Assembly: GCF_023856365.1 (NCBI RefSeq) | Contig: NC_064551.1 | Location: 1,506,501-1,570,500 of the forward strand | Length of the DNA stretch: 64,000 nt | Source of the DNA: Brienomyrus brachyistius | Lineage: Eukaryota; Chordata; Actinopteri; Osteoglossiformes; Mormyridae | Direction of reading: 5' to 3' | Shown: positions 1 to 12,328 of the stretch, one piece after another | Numbering within the stretch: the first letter of the stretch is position 1 | Layout: each line of letters opens with the position of its first letter | Translations under genes and position numbers: made by a program | Notes under the pieces: generated by a model | The model's database searches: none | What the model was told of the DNA's origin: nothing | Seen by the model: the letters and a program-made list of their open reading frames with translations, nothing else

Positions 1-3000
1 CAAGGGTCATCAAAGCTGGGTCACCAGGGTCACAGGCAAAGGGAGGTGCACAGGAATGGACCCATAGACCCAGACGGTTGTGACTGCCAGGGGACAACAG
101 GGACAGGACACTGACACAGACGTCTAGCTAACATGCTAACGGCGAACAGCAGGAGAATGGCAGCACAATAACAGTTTAGTGGTATGATCATGAACAAGGA
201 AAACACGCACCTTTGTGGGGACTCTCCCTTCATTTCTCTGGCTATAACCCGAACCCCCACCCAGCCCTAACCCGAACCAGAAGTAACCAAGCAAAATATA
301 AAACTTTTGGTACTTTAAAAATTCAGATTGCAGTCACAGATTTTCATAAAAATTGAATTTTCCTAAAGAGGAAAAAAAAAAAGTATCCTATAGCATGAAA
401 ATAAGGTTTTTAAAATCACACTGTAGGGACATTTGTAACATACATGACCGAGACACACAAAGCAAGACCTAATACTCCACTCAGTGCACCTAGCAGTGGT
501 CATGTTACCCACATCTGCCAGAGAGCACCACAACCTCACCATCTTCCCACACACCCCCGGAAGCAGATGTGACAGCCCCCGGATTATTGTGTGCTGACGA
601 GGGAGGGGGGCCTTTACATGTCAGAGAGACGAGTTATTACGGTGCTTCATTTTCAGCTTTAAGTGTCGTGTCTATCTCAGCCCTGGGGAAGCCACAGCAG
701 ACGACAGCACGGTGTGTAATCACGAACAAATACCTGACAAAACAAGGACATTAAGAGGAGTTTGAGAGCACCCAATTAAACAGTGTACAGCAATGCAAAT
801 TAATAAATAAAGAGGAGAGGTATCATATGTCGTCTGTGAACATCATTGCGTCACCGTATATCATGAGTAATTAAAAACTGCAGTTCCGGGTCAGCAATGC
901 GACTCGTGGAAACCCGTCTGATACTATGCTGAATGGAGGCTTCGCATGAGGACCACATCCAGAAATTAAATTATAAACACACATGACAACTGTGTACATT
1001 TAGGTGTCAAAACACCCCCACCTGTTTTCGCACTTTTTACCGAGATAAACAAACAGTCTCTTCCCTGCAGTGCTGGGATAATTTAACACGTTATTAACAG
1101 CACGCCCACCTCTTTCTGGAGGCTGTGCAACAGGCTCCCCTGGGAGACTGACGGGTGCTTCCACCAATAACAGAGCACTTGTCCCGCTGACATGTGTCAC
1201 GGGGGCTACAAGCAAAATACCTCCCTGCTTTTCACGTGGGATTCACGATGATTCACTGCAAGCACGCTCACAGGAGGTGTGCATGTCTGCAGGGAGGGAT
1301 TTTCGTTTAATTCCCCAGCAGGAAGAAGCAGACAAAAGCCGTCTTGCGCAGCCATTGTGCTGAAGGCAGAAACGTCAGAGCTGCCGAACATCCTGTCTTA
1401 ACGACGTTTTTGGATCGGCTTACCGCCACGCGTCTGAACTGCGACTATTCTGAGCTAATCAATGGAAAGCGATCCGGTTTCAGAAGCTGAGGGCATCGTG
1501 TGCTTCAAGCTCCAGTCTCCCGCTGGGGGGGGGGAGTAAGGAGCTCCACAGCCCAGCCTGCCCACCCCCCGTCTGAGACAAGCCTGCGTATCGCAGTGCA
1601 TTCGCTGTCCTCGCCACTTCTAGGGGACCGGAGAGGAAGAGAGTGAGCCTCGCTGATGAAGCAGAAGCAGCCTCAACCTGGATGAGCCCAGGCAGTAACC
1701 TCCTTTAGTTAAAGCGGACCTGTGACCTAAACCCTGCAGGCTCATTATCCTGAGTGGCGGCTTTGCTGGGATCAGTCACATCCCAGCAATATCCTGAAAC
1801 CACCCAGCAAAGATGAGATCATGGCTGTTCATAAGTGAGCAGGGCATCAGCACCAAGCAGGACCACAAGCCTCCCGCTTGCCCATCCTGTTTCAGAGCGA
1901 CGTTTCACCTCAGCCTCTGTGTGACGTGAACCCCTCCCCTCACCCGCACACACTGCACTCACCACTTACAGTGCGTCACTGTACCCACTCCCAGACACCA
2001 CCTCTTGGCCAGCAAGTCACGGCTGATGTGGGACCCATGCTGGAACCACTGTGTACAACAGCCATGGCCCACAAAGGTTGCGTGAGCATCACCGACATGC
2101 TGACAGACCTGAGCACAGATATCACCCCTCACCCCTGGGATGTGAGGGGGAGGCAGGGAGTCTCCTTCTGATAAAAGAAATAAGACAAGAACCGGGGGCC
2201 ACAAGGCAGTCTGTGACCGTAAGAGCCAGCATTGTGAGACACGTACATGGATGTGCCACGTGAGGGGGGGCAGGGGGCGCTAATAAGGAGAAGCTGTGAA
2301 ACAAACTCGAGCACAGGAACCCGACACAAGTCCCAGAGCAAGAAACCAGTCCACCCAGCAAGAGGAGAAGACCAGGCCGCCAGCGATCTGCCGACTGCAC
2401 CTCACTCTTAATTACTGCACTAGCAACGGCTCCACTAATCTGCACGTCGCTTAGGGACAGGGGACACGGGAAAATGAAGACCCCAGCAGGCAGAGGATTC
2501 CTCTCAAAGGCCGAAGCAACGAGGGCAGCATAATCCCAAGTGGTGGACGTCCATTACAGGATGTGTTTGCTCTAGATACAGTCTGCAGTACACTCCAGGC
2601 CTTTATGCTGGAACAAGAGGAAGACACTTGAGCCAGGAATTTGAAACAAAACCGAACAGGCTTCCTGGCAACAACGAGGGAACACAAGGCTGCTCAAAAC
2701 ACAATCCCCTCTCCGACGCTCACGTAACGCGCGATCACTCCTACAGCAGCCGCCGATCCGCACTCCGCAAGGCGGGCAGCGTAGCCATTAGCACCGGTGC
2801 TAACGAGCTCTAGCCAAGCTAGGTCTGGATCCAGCTGGGCAACTGACCTGATGGAAAGACTCCCCTGGGCTCCCAACCCTGTCCAAAATGCCCCACCTTC
2901 GAACCCTTAGTGGAGTTTACTAATGAAACCACATTAGGTGGGCCGAAGAACCAAAGAGTCCTCAAGCACAGAGGACACGGCTGAGATGGGGCAGCATCAT

Positions 3001-3095
3001 TATCCAATAAAAGGATGTACAACCTGCAAAGAAACAGGCTAATGAGAGTCTGAAAGAGATATTTCAGACTTGTCCTTTGGCAAACCATGTGACCA

Positions 3096-3366
3096 GGGAC
3101 AGGTCTCCGGGGACAGGCTTGGACCCGAGTAGGCGTCCAGGGACAGGTCCCCAGGGACAGGCTTGGACCCGAGTAGGCGTCCAGTGACAGGTCTCCAGGG
3201 ACAGGCTTGGACCCGAGTAGGCGTCCAGTGACAGGTCTCCAGGGACAGGCTTGGACCCGAGTAGGCGTCCAGGGACAGGCTTGGACCCGAGTAGGCGTCC
3301 AGTGACAGGTCTCCAGGGACAGGCTTGGACCCGAGTAGGCGTCCAGGGACAGGTCCCCAAGGACAA
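3096..3366. repeat. Minisatellite, 44-bp unit, about 6 copies
   Basis: The core 'ggcttggacccgagtaggcg' starts at 3116, 3160, 3204, 3248, 3278 and 3322. The spacing is 44 bp except for one 30-bp step, where the 'gtgacaggtctcc' half of the unit is missing. Each unit is itself built from two 'ccaggGACAGG' half-repeats, which probably aided the expansion. The array lies in jag2 intron 2. The minus-strand frames that stay open across it encode only the repeat. Confidence 0.95.
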
Positions 3367-6023
3367 GTATGTGTCCAGTGCGTCCATCACAGAACTGTCC
3401 AGCAGTCAAAGTGCATTTGGAGGCTGAAGAAAGTCTCTGCAAAACTCAAAACGGCCCCCTAGTTAGGAAACACAAAAACATTCGAGCTCAGAGACAAAAA
3501 TGCTGTCTACTTGTGTGGGAAGGGCAGGTGATCAGCCCAGAAATTCCTCAGCAGCACAGACTTCCTGTTCCTGTAACAATGAGCTACAGTAAGTAACAAA
3601 CACTTCCCATAACACCGCATGCTGTGAGCTCGTGTTAGCGATGCTCGGCGTCAGGCAGTCACAGTGCGAGTATGTGTGTGTGTGTGTCTGTGTTTTGGTG
3701 CCTCACCCAGGCAGGCCCGTTGTTTCGCTTTGTAAAGGAGCCCACGGTAACCTCCCGGTCACTCAGGGTACTGCCTCAATTACAAAAATAAACCTCCCTC
3801 CCAGCTCACAGGAGCGGGTGAGATGAGACAAGCAGAAGCAGCTCACACCCTGCTGCACCAGGCACTGAGGCGGAGACCGCAGCTTAAACCGCGGCAGGAA
3901 GCCAGCTGACTACCTCTTCTTGTGGTCCGGCCCTCAGGTGCACAGAGAGAACAGAGGTCCGCAAGCCCGCCAGTTGGGGGCTGGGGTGGGGGAGGGGGGG
4001 CGGTGGTAGTGGAGCAGGTGGGAGGTAATTGTTTACTAAAGGACTATTAGACGGTCTCCTAGCAACACCCAGCAAGACTCCAAATCAAGTATGGTGAAGC
4101 TGTCGTTCAGTGCCCCCTGCCCCACCCCCCAAAAGGCCACTGTGACCATCAGCAGGGGAAAGGCCCAGCAAACCAAGGGCAGGTCTACAGGACTACCTCT
4201 CAACATCCCAGAGGCCGACACACACCTAGCCAATGGCATCCCTGGCGTTTGGCCAAGACAATACAGACAGACCCCACGACAGGCAGGAATAGCACAACCT
4301 GCTGCAGCATTTCGGGAGTCATGCCCTCATTACTGGTGCTGAAGGTCCAAACTTAAGAGACCCCTCAGCAAAATAGGCTCTAGTTAGCCATTTGCTTCCT
4401 CCGCTCCTTTATTTTCCAACAAATATCCTAACATCAAGGGTACAGTACTGGTCAGAATTTACCTATATATTAGTGGCGCCTAGATCTTGTTAAGCTGGGA
4501 GGAAGCAGTCTGCCTTCCAGCTGACAGGCTATCAAGGGAGACCATCAAAGCTCAAAGAAAAGCACAGCCTGTTTCAGTTACCTCCTACCACAAGAGGGCA
4601 CTCAACACAGATCTTATCATTAGAAAAATCAGCTCCTCTCACACAAGTTATATCAGATTGCTTGGGGTCCAGGAATATGCCCTAAAACTTCACATTTTGT
4701 TATTTTAAACAATATATAGTGGAATACTATTTATTTTAACAGTTTGTACAGTGGGTTACTATTTATTTAAATTTTAGTGGAACATTTCCATCTATATCGA
4801 CTTCAGCAGTTAAGTGGAAAATTTGTTGAAACAGTTCTGGTTAAATATTGTGTGTAGTACAATATTATTGCTTATGCCCTGGACATCACAATTCTGCTGG
4901 CATGTCCAATTCCTCCTGTATTAATGTTTTAAAATAATGATCGTAACACTCCAAACACAATGCATTCCTGACACCAAAAGCATGATTTACCTCCCTCTGT
5001 CCTCAAATCTATGAAAATCACTGTCATGGCTCTCAGGATATTAAAGGACAGAATTAAAATGAGGCATTAAGTTATTGGTTCCATTCAAGCAAAAAGGGAC
5101 ATAAGACAGGATGCGTGTGGATTTCAGAGCCTCATTTCTCAACAAAATTTAACATGGACATGAGGCCATCCAGCTCTTTGAAGAGTAAACCCCAGTCTAG
5201 AATAGACAAGACTTTCTGCCAGTCCTGTGCAGTAGCCCATGTACTGGTCTATGCTGGATTGTTCCACAGTTTAATGCAGATATTAAGTGACAAGTAAAAT
5301 TCAAAAGTCACTAAGTAGCATTTTAGCAAAGACACCAGCATCCAAGGAAACACTGAGAACTACCATAGTTTTGATAGGTTAAATTCTGCTACATCTATAG
5401 TCAAACCTACCTAAGCTGGAGTAAGACACAACACTAGGTGTTACAAATTTAATTCTTATCTCCAGGGTTAACTGTTTACCAGTTTTATATCAGCCAAGTG
5501 CTGAACAGCAGCAAACTTAAAATCCAATGGGGGTTTCAATTACCAATAACGAAATAGTTAATCTCCCCGACGACAGACGATCAGATGACAGAGTACATGC
5601 AAGATAACTATGATTTCCTGGGCACCCATTCAGAGTTTAAAGTAAATGCTACAGTTTCTGCAAACACCGTGTAAAATAGGGACAAACCTAAGAATCCTTG
5701 TACATTCAGTTATGAAAACCACCAGTCTCCTCTACTTTTTCCTCATGTTGCGCAGCACAGACGGTGGGATAATACCCGGCCCCTACACAAGTCTAATCAA
5801 GTACTGCCTGGAGTAAATCCTAGTGTTGATTTTACTCCCAAGTTAAATATTTCCCCGGTTAAAGAGCATCCTCTTATTTAACAGAATTAAACAGAAAAGC
5901 TAAGCACAGCAATTAGAGCGTTTAATAAGCATAATCTTAAAATGAGCATAATACCACAATTAAGGCCCCCAACAGCAATGTCACGTTGAGACCATCTATT
6001 GATATTAATTATTAGTTACCTAG

Positions 6024-6240
6024 TTGCGTGCGCAGGAAGGGAAGACGGGCGACGGCACGCGCACCCACACCCACACCCACACCCAAAAGGGCCCGCGCGC
6101 TCGTTTCACGCGCCAGCTCTGCCCTAGAGGCGGCCGCGGGGCAAAGACGAAGCTTGGGCTCTCCCCTCTACCGGCTGTGCGCGATAGGCCAGTCGATTTA
6201 ATACGCTATTAAAGTACGCCGGAGCAAACCGGGGCGATCA
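6024..6240. promoter_or_regulatory. CpG-rich patch in jag2 intron 2
   Basis: About 200 bp here is dense in CpG and GC-rich within an otherwise AT-rich intron. It includes gcgtgcgc, gcacgcgcac, cgcgcgctcg and a NotI-like gcggccgc, and a short CCACAC run at 6064-6084. It sits about 400 bp downstream of jag2 exon 2 in the direction of transcription, a common place for the 3' part of a promoter-associated CpG island. A regulatory role is inferred from composition alone. Confidence 0.35.
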
Positions 6241-6637
6241 CTGCAGAAGCAGCCCCTACATGACGCGAGATGCATTTCTAACGGGAAGCATCTCCATAAG
6301 GCTCTTTTGTACTTTGCGCGTTAACATCCTTTTATTAGGCACGCCACAATAGCAATTTCTAAGCCTGATTTTTTTCTTAATTCACATTAAATCAAAACGA
6401 ACCTAAGGAAGCAAATAAATCCTACACTTCTTACAGTCTTCCGTTTGACACCACATACGAATGATATCGAAAGCAGGTTGCTACATTTTAACACCTTAAC
6501 AGTTGTACGTAGGAGTATGCCGGGACTTTACTGCACGGTGCAACGTAGAATTACTTCAGCAATAACACATGTTGGTTGTTTTGCCAATATACGAAAACAG
6601 GTGCAATGCTGATCACAGAGAAAATGAACACACTCAC

Positions 6638-6958
6638 CGGCCAAGCGAACTGGAATGGGATAAGAATTCGGCCAGCATCGGTGATTTTATTCGGGTTGTT
6701 TTCGGCGCTTCTAAAGGAGATAATATTCCCACCAAGAACGTCAGTAGATCCATGTCCGTAGGTGCACAGGCCATTGGTCGTGACTTCGGACTGGTACTCC
6801 TTCAGGCAGACTTTGAAGTAAGTGTCGCACTCGTCCCGGCTGCAGACGCGATCCTCGGAGTTCCTGCCGCCGTCGCAGCACTGTCCGTCTGACAACTCAC
6901 CGAATGCATTCTGAACGGTAATCAGCTGCAGCTCAAAATAGCCCGAAGACTGGGACAC
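6638..6958 (-). CDS. jag2: jag2 exon 2: Jagged MNNL (Notch-ligand N-terminal) domain
   Basis: Jagged-2 is a single-pass membrane ligand that binds and activates Notch on neighbouring cells. This 321-nt, phase-0 exon runs from a tttatag acceptor at 6959 to a gtgagt donor at 6637 and encodes 107 residues. The sequence opens with a GYFELQL segment, continues through a CCDGGRN loop, the highly conserved DECDTYFKVCLKEYQS block and a YGHGST..LGGN turn, and ends IPFQFAWP. This is the MNNL/C2 domain that precedes the DSL domain. The YGHG..LGGN and IPFQFAWP wording is closer to JAG2 than to JAG1 (which has FGSGST and LPFSFAWP), and linkage to nudt14 agrees. The conserved cysteines are present and there is no frameshift. 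Confidence 0.93.
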
Positions 6959-7543
6959 CTATAAATAACATTAAAATGGAAAAAGGTCTAAACGCGTCGC
7001 TTCCAGGAGAAATGCAGGTGAAGACAACAAATAAACTTCAATCAAATCGTTTGTTTCTTCGAACGACGGTGGTATGTTTGAAGCAGCTTAGCAAAGCGTT
7101 ATCGATAACGGGATTTCGATTCACTGCATAGGCTAAGGGCTGCAAGACCGGTAGGGATTTACGTCGAATAAACTGAGCGTACTAGTACTTGCCCTGAATC
7201 AATGAAAACTGAAGTGCAATGTTACTGCGTTGAAATAAACAACCTTCAAATTAACATAAAGCAGTTTCCATATGAAATGGAACTGCCTTGATGAACGATT
7301 TGTGAATCAATTATTAATAGGTACATGACAATAAATACAAAGCGTGTTGAAATCAGCCTTGACAAAGACATAAAATTCAGCATCAAATGAAAAGACGGTT
7401 CTGATGCGTGATTGAATGAAGCAAAATCAGTCCGTTGAAATCACGATTAAACAATAATTACACGCCCACAAAGTTACAACTGCCGATTACTTAAACATCA
7501 ATTAAATACATTTGCATGATATTGGAAGAAGCAATCTACTTAC

Positions 7544-7612
7544 CTTCGCCCGTAACGTCAACAGCAGACAGACTAATGAAAACCAATTCGTAATCCTTGA
7601 AAATTTCCACAT
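7544..7612 (-). CDS. jag2: jag2 exon 1: start codon and signal peptide
   Basis: This 69-nt coding part of exon 1 encodes 23 residues (MWKFSRITNW, then FSLVCLLLTLRAK). It ends in phase 0 at a consensus gtaagt donor (7543-7538) and so joins exon 2 in frame across a 585-bp intron. A short basic N-terminus followed by a hydrophobic stretch rich in Leu and Val is a typical secretory signal peptide, as expected for a Jagged ligand whose MNNL domain follows directly. The start is chosen because it is the only in-frame ATG giving a signal peptide with this donor. The 5' end of the untranslated region cannot be placed from sequence. Confidence 0.85.
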
Positions 7613-8010
7613 GCCTCCGATTAATTAGTGTATCATGAGAGATAATAAAAGAAAACTGAAAAACAGCCGTAAACCGGCTACCGTATTCTCCTCTGGGGGC
7701 ATGCAAATATTAAAAAGCGGGATCTGTGCCTACTATATTTCTGAAGACAAGAGAAACATTAGATGCGTCTTAAGAAAGCCGAAGCAATTTACCAATAGAC
7801 CGACCATACGAGACTCCCTCCGTCAAATCACTTCACCGCAACTGATGTGTTTCTCGGCTAAACCCGAGCCTCGGGATGTGTTTCTGATTGACACCCGAAC
7901 CGACCACTCAACGGCACTCAGAGTGGCAATCAGTAAGCCAATCAGAATGCGGGGGCGGGGCGTGTCCAAAACTTGTGCTGCCGAGGTTCACCGCGGGGTA
8001 GGACGTGAAT
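7613..8010 (-). promoter_or_regulatory. jag2: Probable jag2 promoter and 5' UTR
   Basis: This is the sequence immediately upstream of the jag2 ATG. It contains an Sp1-type GC box (gggggcggggc, 7951-7961), a CCAAT box 8 bp away (7938-7942) and moderate CpG content. A second GC-richer patch, gttcaccgcggggtagg, lies near 7985-8001. On the minus strand an AT-rich 'tttttaatatttgcat' sits about 90 bp upstream of the ATG and could act as a weak TATA-like or octamer element. The transcription start is not determinable here. Confidence 0.5.
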
Positions 8011-8689
8011 TTACTTGTGCTATTAAAGTATGTATTCCCTTTAAAATCATTTGCGTTTTTTTTATTTGGCACTGGCTATGATATCCGTGCAGGTAAACAT
8101 TCATCCATTCGTTATTGCTCGCTCACAGAGCGCAATGCCAGAATTTACCTGAGACCCAGAATCTTTTCCCGAAATACAGAATTGACTATATGACCGGTCA
8201 CTCTTAGTGATTGGCGAAATAATTTATTTTCAGTGAGAAGAAAAACAAAATAAAGACTCACCACAAACAGAAATCAAGGTGTAAAACTCCCAAAACAATC
8301 CATTATAATGGCGGGGGCATTTATCTGTGTGTCGTAAACAGAGCTGAATGCTTATTTCATGGTTGACAGGTTACAGTCTTAAAGCGTGCTCTGTTGTAAA
8401 TGAAGACTGTATGATGTTAATTATCTTTCATGGTTACCCAGTGTTCCCGTTTGAGCTTCATGTTGTGGGTGCGCTGAAAAAAGAAAAACCTTTATAGTAA
8501 AACCCGCGGTGGCGTGTGTGCCATTTAGGTTCAGATCCAATATGCACATTATTTCTGCAGTATTTCACAGCTGTGTGCATGAGGCGTTTACATACACATT
8601 TATCCACATTGAGCCTCTGGGTCTGGCTGCCAGCGCCCTCTACTGTTAATCTGCGGTTTTAAAATTAGGCATGAAACACTCCTTCATAC
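8011..8689. other. Intergenic, no gene seen
   Basis: This is AT-rich sequence between the jag2 promoter and the Tc1-type element. I see no splice-flanked coding segment, RNA gene or clear repeat. Confidence 0.6.
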
Positions 8690-8955
8690 ACGCAGTGGAC
8701 ATTTTATTAGGTACACCCATCCAGTACCAGGTATGAGCCACTTTTGCCTCCAGAACAGCAAACTGCAAAGCTATTCTACAATTGACTGTTGTACTGAGTA
8801 CAAGTAAAGTTTGTTTACTTGTGTCCTTCCTGATACGTTTACCAAGTCTGGCCATGCTGCTCTTACTTCTCTCATTAACAAAGTATTTTTTTGGCCACAG
8901 AAATGCCCCTGTTTGTGGTACTAAGCAGGTGTACCTAATTAACTGGCCAATAATA
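8690..8955. mobile_element. Tc1/mariner-type deletion derivative (MITE)
   Basis: The left end 'ggacattttattaggtacacc' (about 8697-8717) and the right end 'ggtgtacctaattaactggcc' (about 8929-8949) are inverted copies of the terminus of a very common fish Tc1-like transposon family. Only about 210 bp lies between them, far too little for a transposase (about 340 aa), so this is a non-autonomous internal-deletion copy. The segment just inside the left end, including 'cttttgcctccagaacag', also belongs to that family. The right terminus has diverged (ttaact in place of ttatt). Target duplication is not clear. Confidence 0.7.
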
Positions 8956-9149
8956 TTTACTTTGGTCAAACAAATAATGCTATCATCAGCTAGTTCCCAG
9001 ACTATAATTGTTACTATATGAATTATATATGATACATATACAAAATATAACCCAAATGGGCAGCCAGCTGCCCATGCAGAGGAGGTGTTGGTGGTGGATG
9101 AGGGAGGGAGTCAGCCTGAAACATGCTGACAGCAGCCGACAGAATCGCA

Positions 9150-9252
9150 CTACAGCCACTCACTGCCGCTGTGACTCGCCGCTGCTGTGACTCGCTGCCG
9201 CTGTGACTCACTGCTGCTGCAACTAGCCGCCGCTGTGACTCGCCATCACTGT
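9150..9252. repeat. Short degenerate tandem repeat (cgctgtgactc motif)
   Basis: A core of the type gccgctgtgactc recurs about six times at 14- to 18-bp spacing with substitutions. It is a small, impure GC-rich tandem array with no coding signal. Confidence 0.7.
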
Positions 9253-9409
9253 TGCAAATGCTGCAAAAAAAATCACAGCAAAAACAGGTGTGCCGGGCTC
9301 ATTCTCTCAACATCTCCGTGGTTTGGAAATATGTACCACTGCAACCCTGCAGCATGTTCATTAAAATGGCAAAAATGGTAAAATAGACTTCAGAGCAAAA
9401 CGTTATCCA

Positions 9410-9841
9410 TCCATCTTCTATACCTGCTGGTTCAATTCAAGGCTGCAGGGGTCCAGAGCCTGTCCTGGAAGGTACAGGTGCAAAGCAGGGAACAACCCGG
9501 GATGGGGCGCCGGCCCACTGCAGGGCACAAGGCAGGGAACAACCCGGGATGGGGCGCCGGCCCACTGCAGGGCACAAGGCAGGGAACAACCCGGGATGGG
9601 GCGCCGGCCCACTGCAGGGCACAAGGCAGGGAACAACCCGGGATGGGGCGCCGGCCCACTGCAGGGCACAAGGCAGGGAACAACCCGGGATGGGGCGCCG
9701 GCCCACTGCAGGGCACACTCATGCACCAATCGCAGGAGAACGTGCAAACTGCACACACGTGGAGCCATGGTGGAGATGCGAGCACCAGCTGCAGAGGCGT
9801 GAGGAGACAGCGCTAACCACTGCACCGCTGTGCCAGCCCAC
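9410..9841 (+). repeat. Dispersed fish repeat copy carrying an internal minisatellite
   Basis: The element begins with 'ttatccatccatcttctata' and ends with 'gctaaccactgcaccgctgt'. Between these are 'gcctgtcctggaaggtac', 'aacgtgcaaactgcacacac' and 'gcagaggcgtgaggagacag'. The same order of blocks is present at 45.33-45.64 kb, and fragments occur near 15.12, 37.7, 59.8 and 62.6 kb. It is therefore a member of an abundant dispersed family. Its middle has been expanded into the 47-bp array listed separately. It is non-coding. Confidence 0.8.
9485..9719. repeat. Minisatellite, 47-bp unit, 5 copies
   Basis: Five essentially identical 47-bp units start at 9485, 9532, 9579, 9626 and 9673. Each reads gcagggaacaaccc, then gggatggggcgccgg, then cccactgcagggcac. 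The unit is an internal block of the surrounding dispersed repeat. The uniformity suggests a recent expansion. Several frames remain open through it on both strands, which I treat as an artefact. Confidence 0.95.
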
Positions 9842-11924
9842 AAAAAAATATCACGTAAGCTTCACTGTAAACAATATAATGTTCCTGTTTTATTCTTAAA
9901 AGACACCAAATGATATCTTCAGTTTAAAAGTTCTTCTTCTGCATTGTAGCACAACCCGGGTCGAGCAGCTATACCCAGATACCAGGGGATACGGAGAGTA
10001 AAAGGAGCCCCTATTTCTGCATGGCCGCCAGCTGCCATAGATCTCTCACACTTGACTTAGACTCGCCGGGCTGCTCACACTCACCGTTTGTTCACTTTAA
10101 CTGGTTTCCATCACCAGCCTGCTGTGCCAAACAACATTAGAAACACAGCTGTAGGGGAGGGAGTGCCGGCCTGGGTCTCGGGCGACGCTGCCGGCCGTCG
10201 CCGCGTTCAGGCCCCTGCGCTGGTGTCCTTTCCGCGGTGATGCCACAGCACAAGTGGTGTTGGTGGGGGAGTGAAGGGGGGGGGCGAAAGAGAAGCTTTG
10301 TGAGACAGGATGTTGGCGAGGGAGAGTCTGTAATCTGTTACGCTGAATTTGCCCCCTGGGGGAAGGAGGTGCGATGTATATTGTGACATCACAGTGAGTG
10401 CACATGCAATAGTCAGATTGTGAAAAAATACGATGTCAGAACGATTAAATCATTTTTAAATAATAAACAATTCATTATTTTAAATAAGACTAACACTGTT
10501 TGGGGTGCAGATTCACAAAAATGGTAACCAAAAAATAGCTGATCCATACAATACAAGGATTTTGCCTGGTATAGGACAACAGTAGGTATTAGCACTGTGC
10601 ATGTGCAGCGAATTGGCCTCAGTAATTTGCACATTCGTAGTGAGGAACAAGGGATGCACTATTATTTACTTGTTTTTTGGGGATGCCTCTGGTCACGCCC
10701 AGTGTTCCCTTGTAGGCTTCTGGCTTCTTCAGGCACACGGTTTATCCAGGCTGCGGGACCCACACACCGGAGCCTGTAGCAGAGCTTGAGGGCGCTTGGG
10801 GGACGACTTCACACCCTTGGGCAGACAGTGAGCCCAGGAGATGCCTTCCCCACCCATTCATAGGGGCACCCCCAACCCAGCCCAGTCTAATTATGCTCCA
10901 AATATTTGAGGGTCTCTGGCCCTTGGAATCTTCCTAACCATCCTACCATATTAACCACACGTTCCTGGGGAGCATACACAAGCAGCCCGGCCCCCCAGCC
11001 GTCCCTGTCATCCATAAGTGAACCTCAGCGCCCGTTGCTGGGCACCTACTGCTTGATGACTCAGTAGCACCTTCCAATACGTAGGTCATACCTCATCATA
11101 AGCATCCTTCCTCTGCCACACTGGATCACCAACCCGTCAGTCAAAGTCACAGCCCTTTGCTGTAGTATACAATCTGATAACCCATCAGAGATAACCACGA
11201 GAGAGAGGATTGCTTGCTTAAGATGAGCGCTGGAATTTATCTGCTTCTGCAGATGCAGATCTGCTGTTTACAGGTGGGGGGGGGCAGCCTGAGATGGTGC
11301 TTAAATATTCAAAGGACAATAAGGGACAGACAGGCTATGCAAGCAGGACTGGGCAGCCTGACCTCATGGGCGATGCCCACAGATTTCTGTGCTCAGCTCC
11401 GTAGCTGCATCAGCACGCAGCCATGAGTTTTCAGCAGCACCTATGTCGTTATAAACACATTCCGCATTCAGCCACACATTCCAGGTGGCCGCAAATGCAA
11501 ACATAACCCACTAACTATGTGTGGCCGCCAGATACAATTCAAGTGCTGGAGGTGGAACCTGTTGTATCTCGCATAAGCTGCCGCCCGTTTGCCCCAATTG
11601 GGAAAGAGCAGGAAGCAGGTCTGCATCTTGGCATTGGAGCCAAAGCATTTTACAGAGGAGCAGCAGGCTCAAGATGTGTTGCAAGGACGTCTCCTTTCAC
11701 TCGTGGCCTGAACATCATGCTTTCCTTCTGAGAAGTGTGGGGAGGCAAAATTTAATCAGCTTTCCCAGAATCCCTTGTATGACAATTTCTCTGTCAATCT
11801 GGGTTTTTCATTAAGGAGCTGAGTAAGTATGAACTGCTCCAGTCCGAAAACAACAATAAGAATTTATTAATCGCTGTGGGGACTTTCTCCTTCTGCCCAT
11901 GTGATCTTGCTGTTCATGATGTAC
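9842..11924. other. Intergenic, no gene seen
   Basis: Unique-looking sequence with a poly-G stretch near 10280 and another near 11275. I find no conserved coding exon, RNA gene or recognisable repeat. Confidence 0.5.
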
Positions 11925-12172
11925 GTGTATGTAAGAGTAGTTTGAATAGTAGAACTTGTAGCCATAAGTGGAAATTAGCGGGAGAATATTTTAAAATGAA
12001 TTTTAGGAAGAAGAGAGTATGGCATAGTCTTCCTTTTAGTGTAGTGCAAGCTAAAACCTGGGTTCCTTTAAATCAGAGCTAGATAAGATTTTAACAATTC
12101 TGAGCTATTAGTTAAGTTCTCCCCAAACAAGCTTGATGGGCCAAATGGCCTCCTCTTGTTTGTAAATTTACT
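11925..12172 (+). mobile_element. LINE 3'-end remnant
   Basis: The block runs from about 'gtagccataagtggaaatta' through 'ctttaaatcagagctagata' to 'gatgggccaaatggcctcct' and 'cttgtttgtaaatt'. This order is characteristic of the 3' terminus of a non-LTR retrotransposon family that is abundant in ray-finned fishes. Only the last 250 bp or so is present, so it is a 5'-truncated insertion. No intact reverse-transcriptase frame remains. The clade assignment (CR1/L2-like) is from memory and uncertain. Confidence 0.55.
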
Positions 12173-12177
12173 TAGTA

Positions 12178-12328
12178 GGCTTGGTAATGAAGGGCAGCCA
12201 CCAACAGCAGTACTTTTGCCCAAGCGCCCGCAGGCATGTGGCTGTTCTGCTGAAGCTGGGCTTGAACCAACAACCTTCTGTTCACAGGCACGTAGCTGTG
12301 ATGTAGCCCATTGAGCCACACGCTGCAC
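12178..12328 (-). mobile_element. tRNA-derived SINE
   Basis: On the minus strand the element starts with 'gtggctcaatgggctaca', a good RNA polymerase III A box. About 35 bp later comes 'ttggttcaagccc', a B box. The tail reads into 'ggctgcccttcattaccaag'. It directly abuts the LINE 3' remnant at 11925-12172 in the opposite orientation. It is a retroposon rather than a functional tRNA gene, because I see no complete cloverleaf. Confidence 0.6.

Larger units (their letters stand above)
1..6637 (-). other. jag2: jag2 intron 2 (partial)
   Basis: This is the 5' portion of the intron that follows jag2 exon 2; its donor is the gtgagt at 6637-6632 on the minus strand. I looked on the minus strand for the short next exon expected in Jagged genes, which begins RSFTLIVEAWD in human JAG2, and saw nothing like it. 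The intron is therefore at least 6.6 kb. Apart from the minisatellite at 3.1-3.37 kb and the CpG-rich patch near 6.0-6.2 kb, I see only unique-looking, AT-rich sequence (especially 4.7-6.0 kb) and a short TG run near 3675. No other gene is supported here. Confidence 0.8.

Noticed and set aside
1..6637. Search for jag2 exon 3 and later exons
   Set aside because: No segment on the minus strand encodes the expected RSFTLIVEAWD-like exon or the DSL or EGF repeats; they must lie outside the window.
6569..6892. 107-codon plus-strand frame opposite jag2 exon 2
   Set aside because: It is the antisense shadow of the conserved jag2 exon, which explains its openness.
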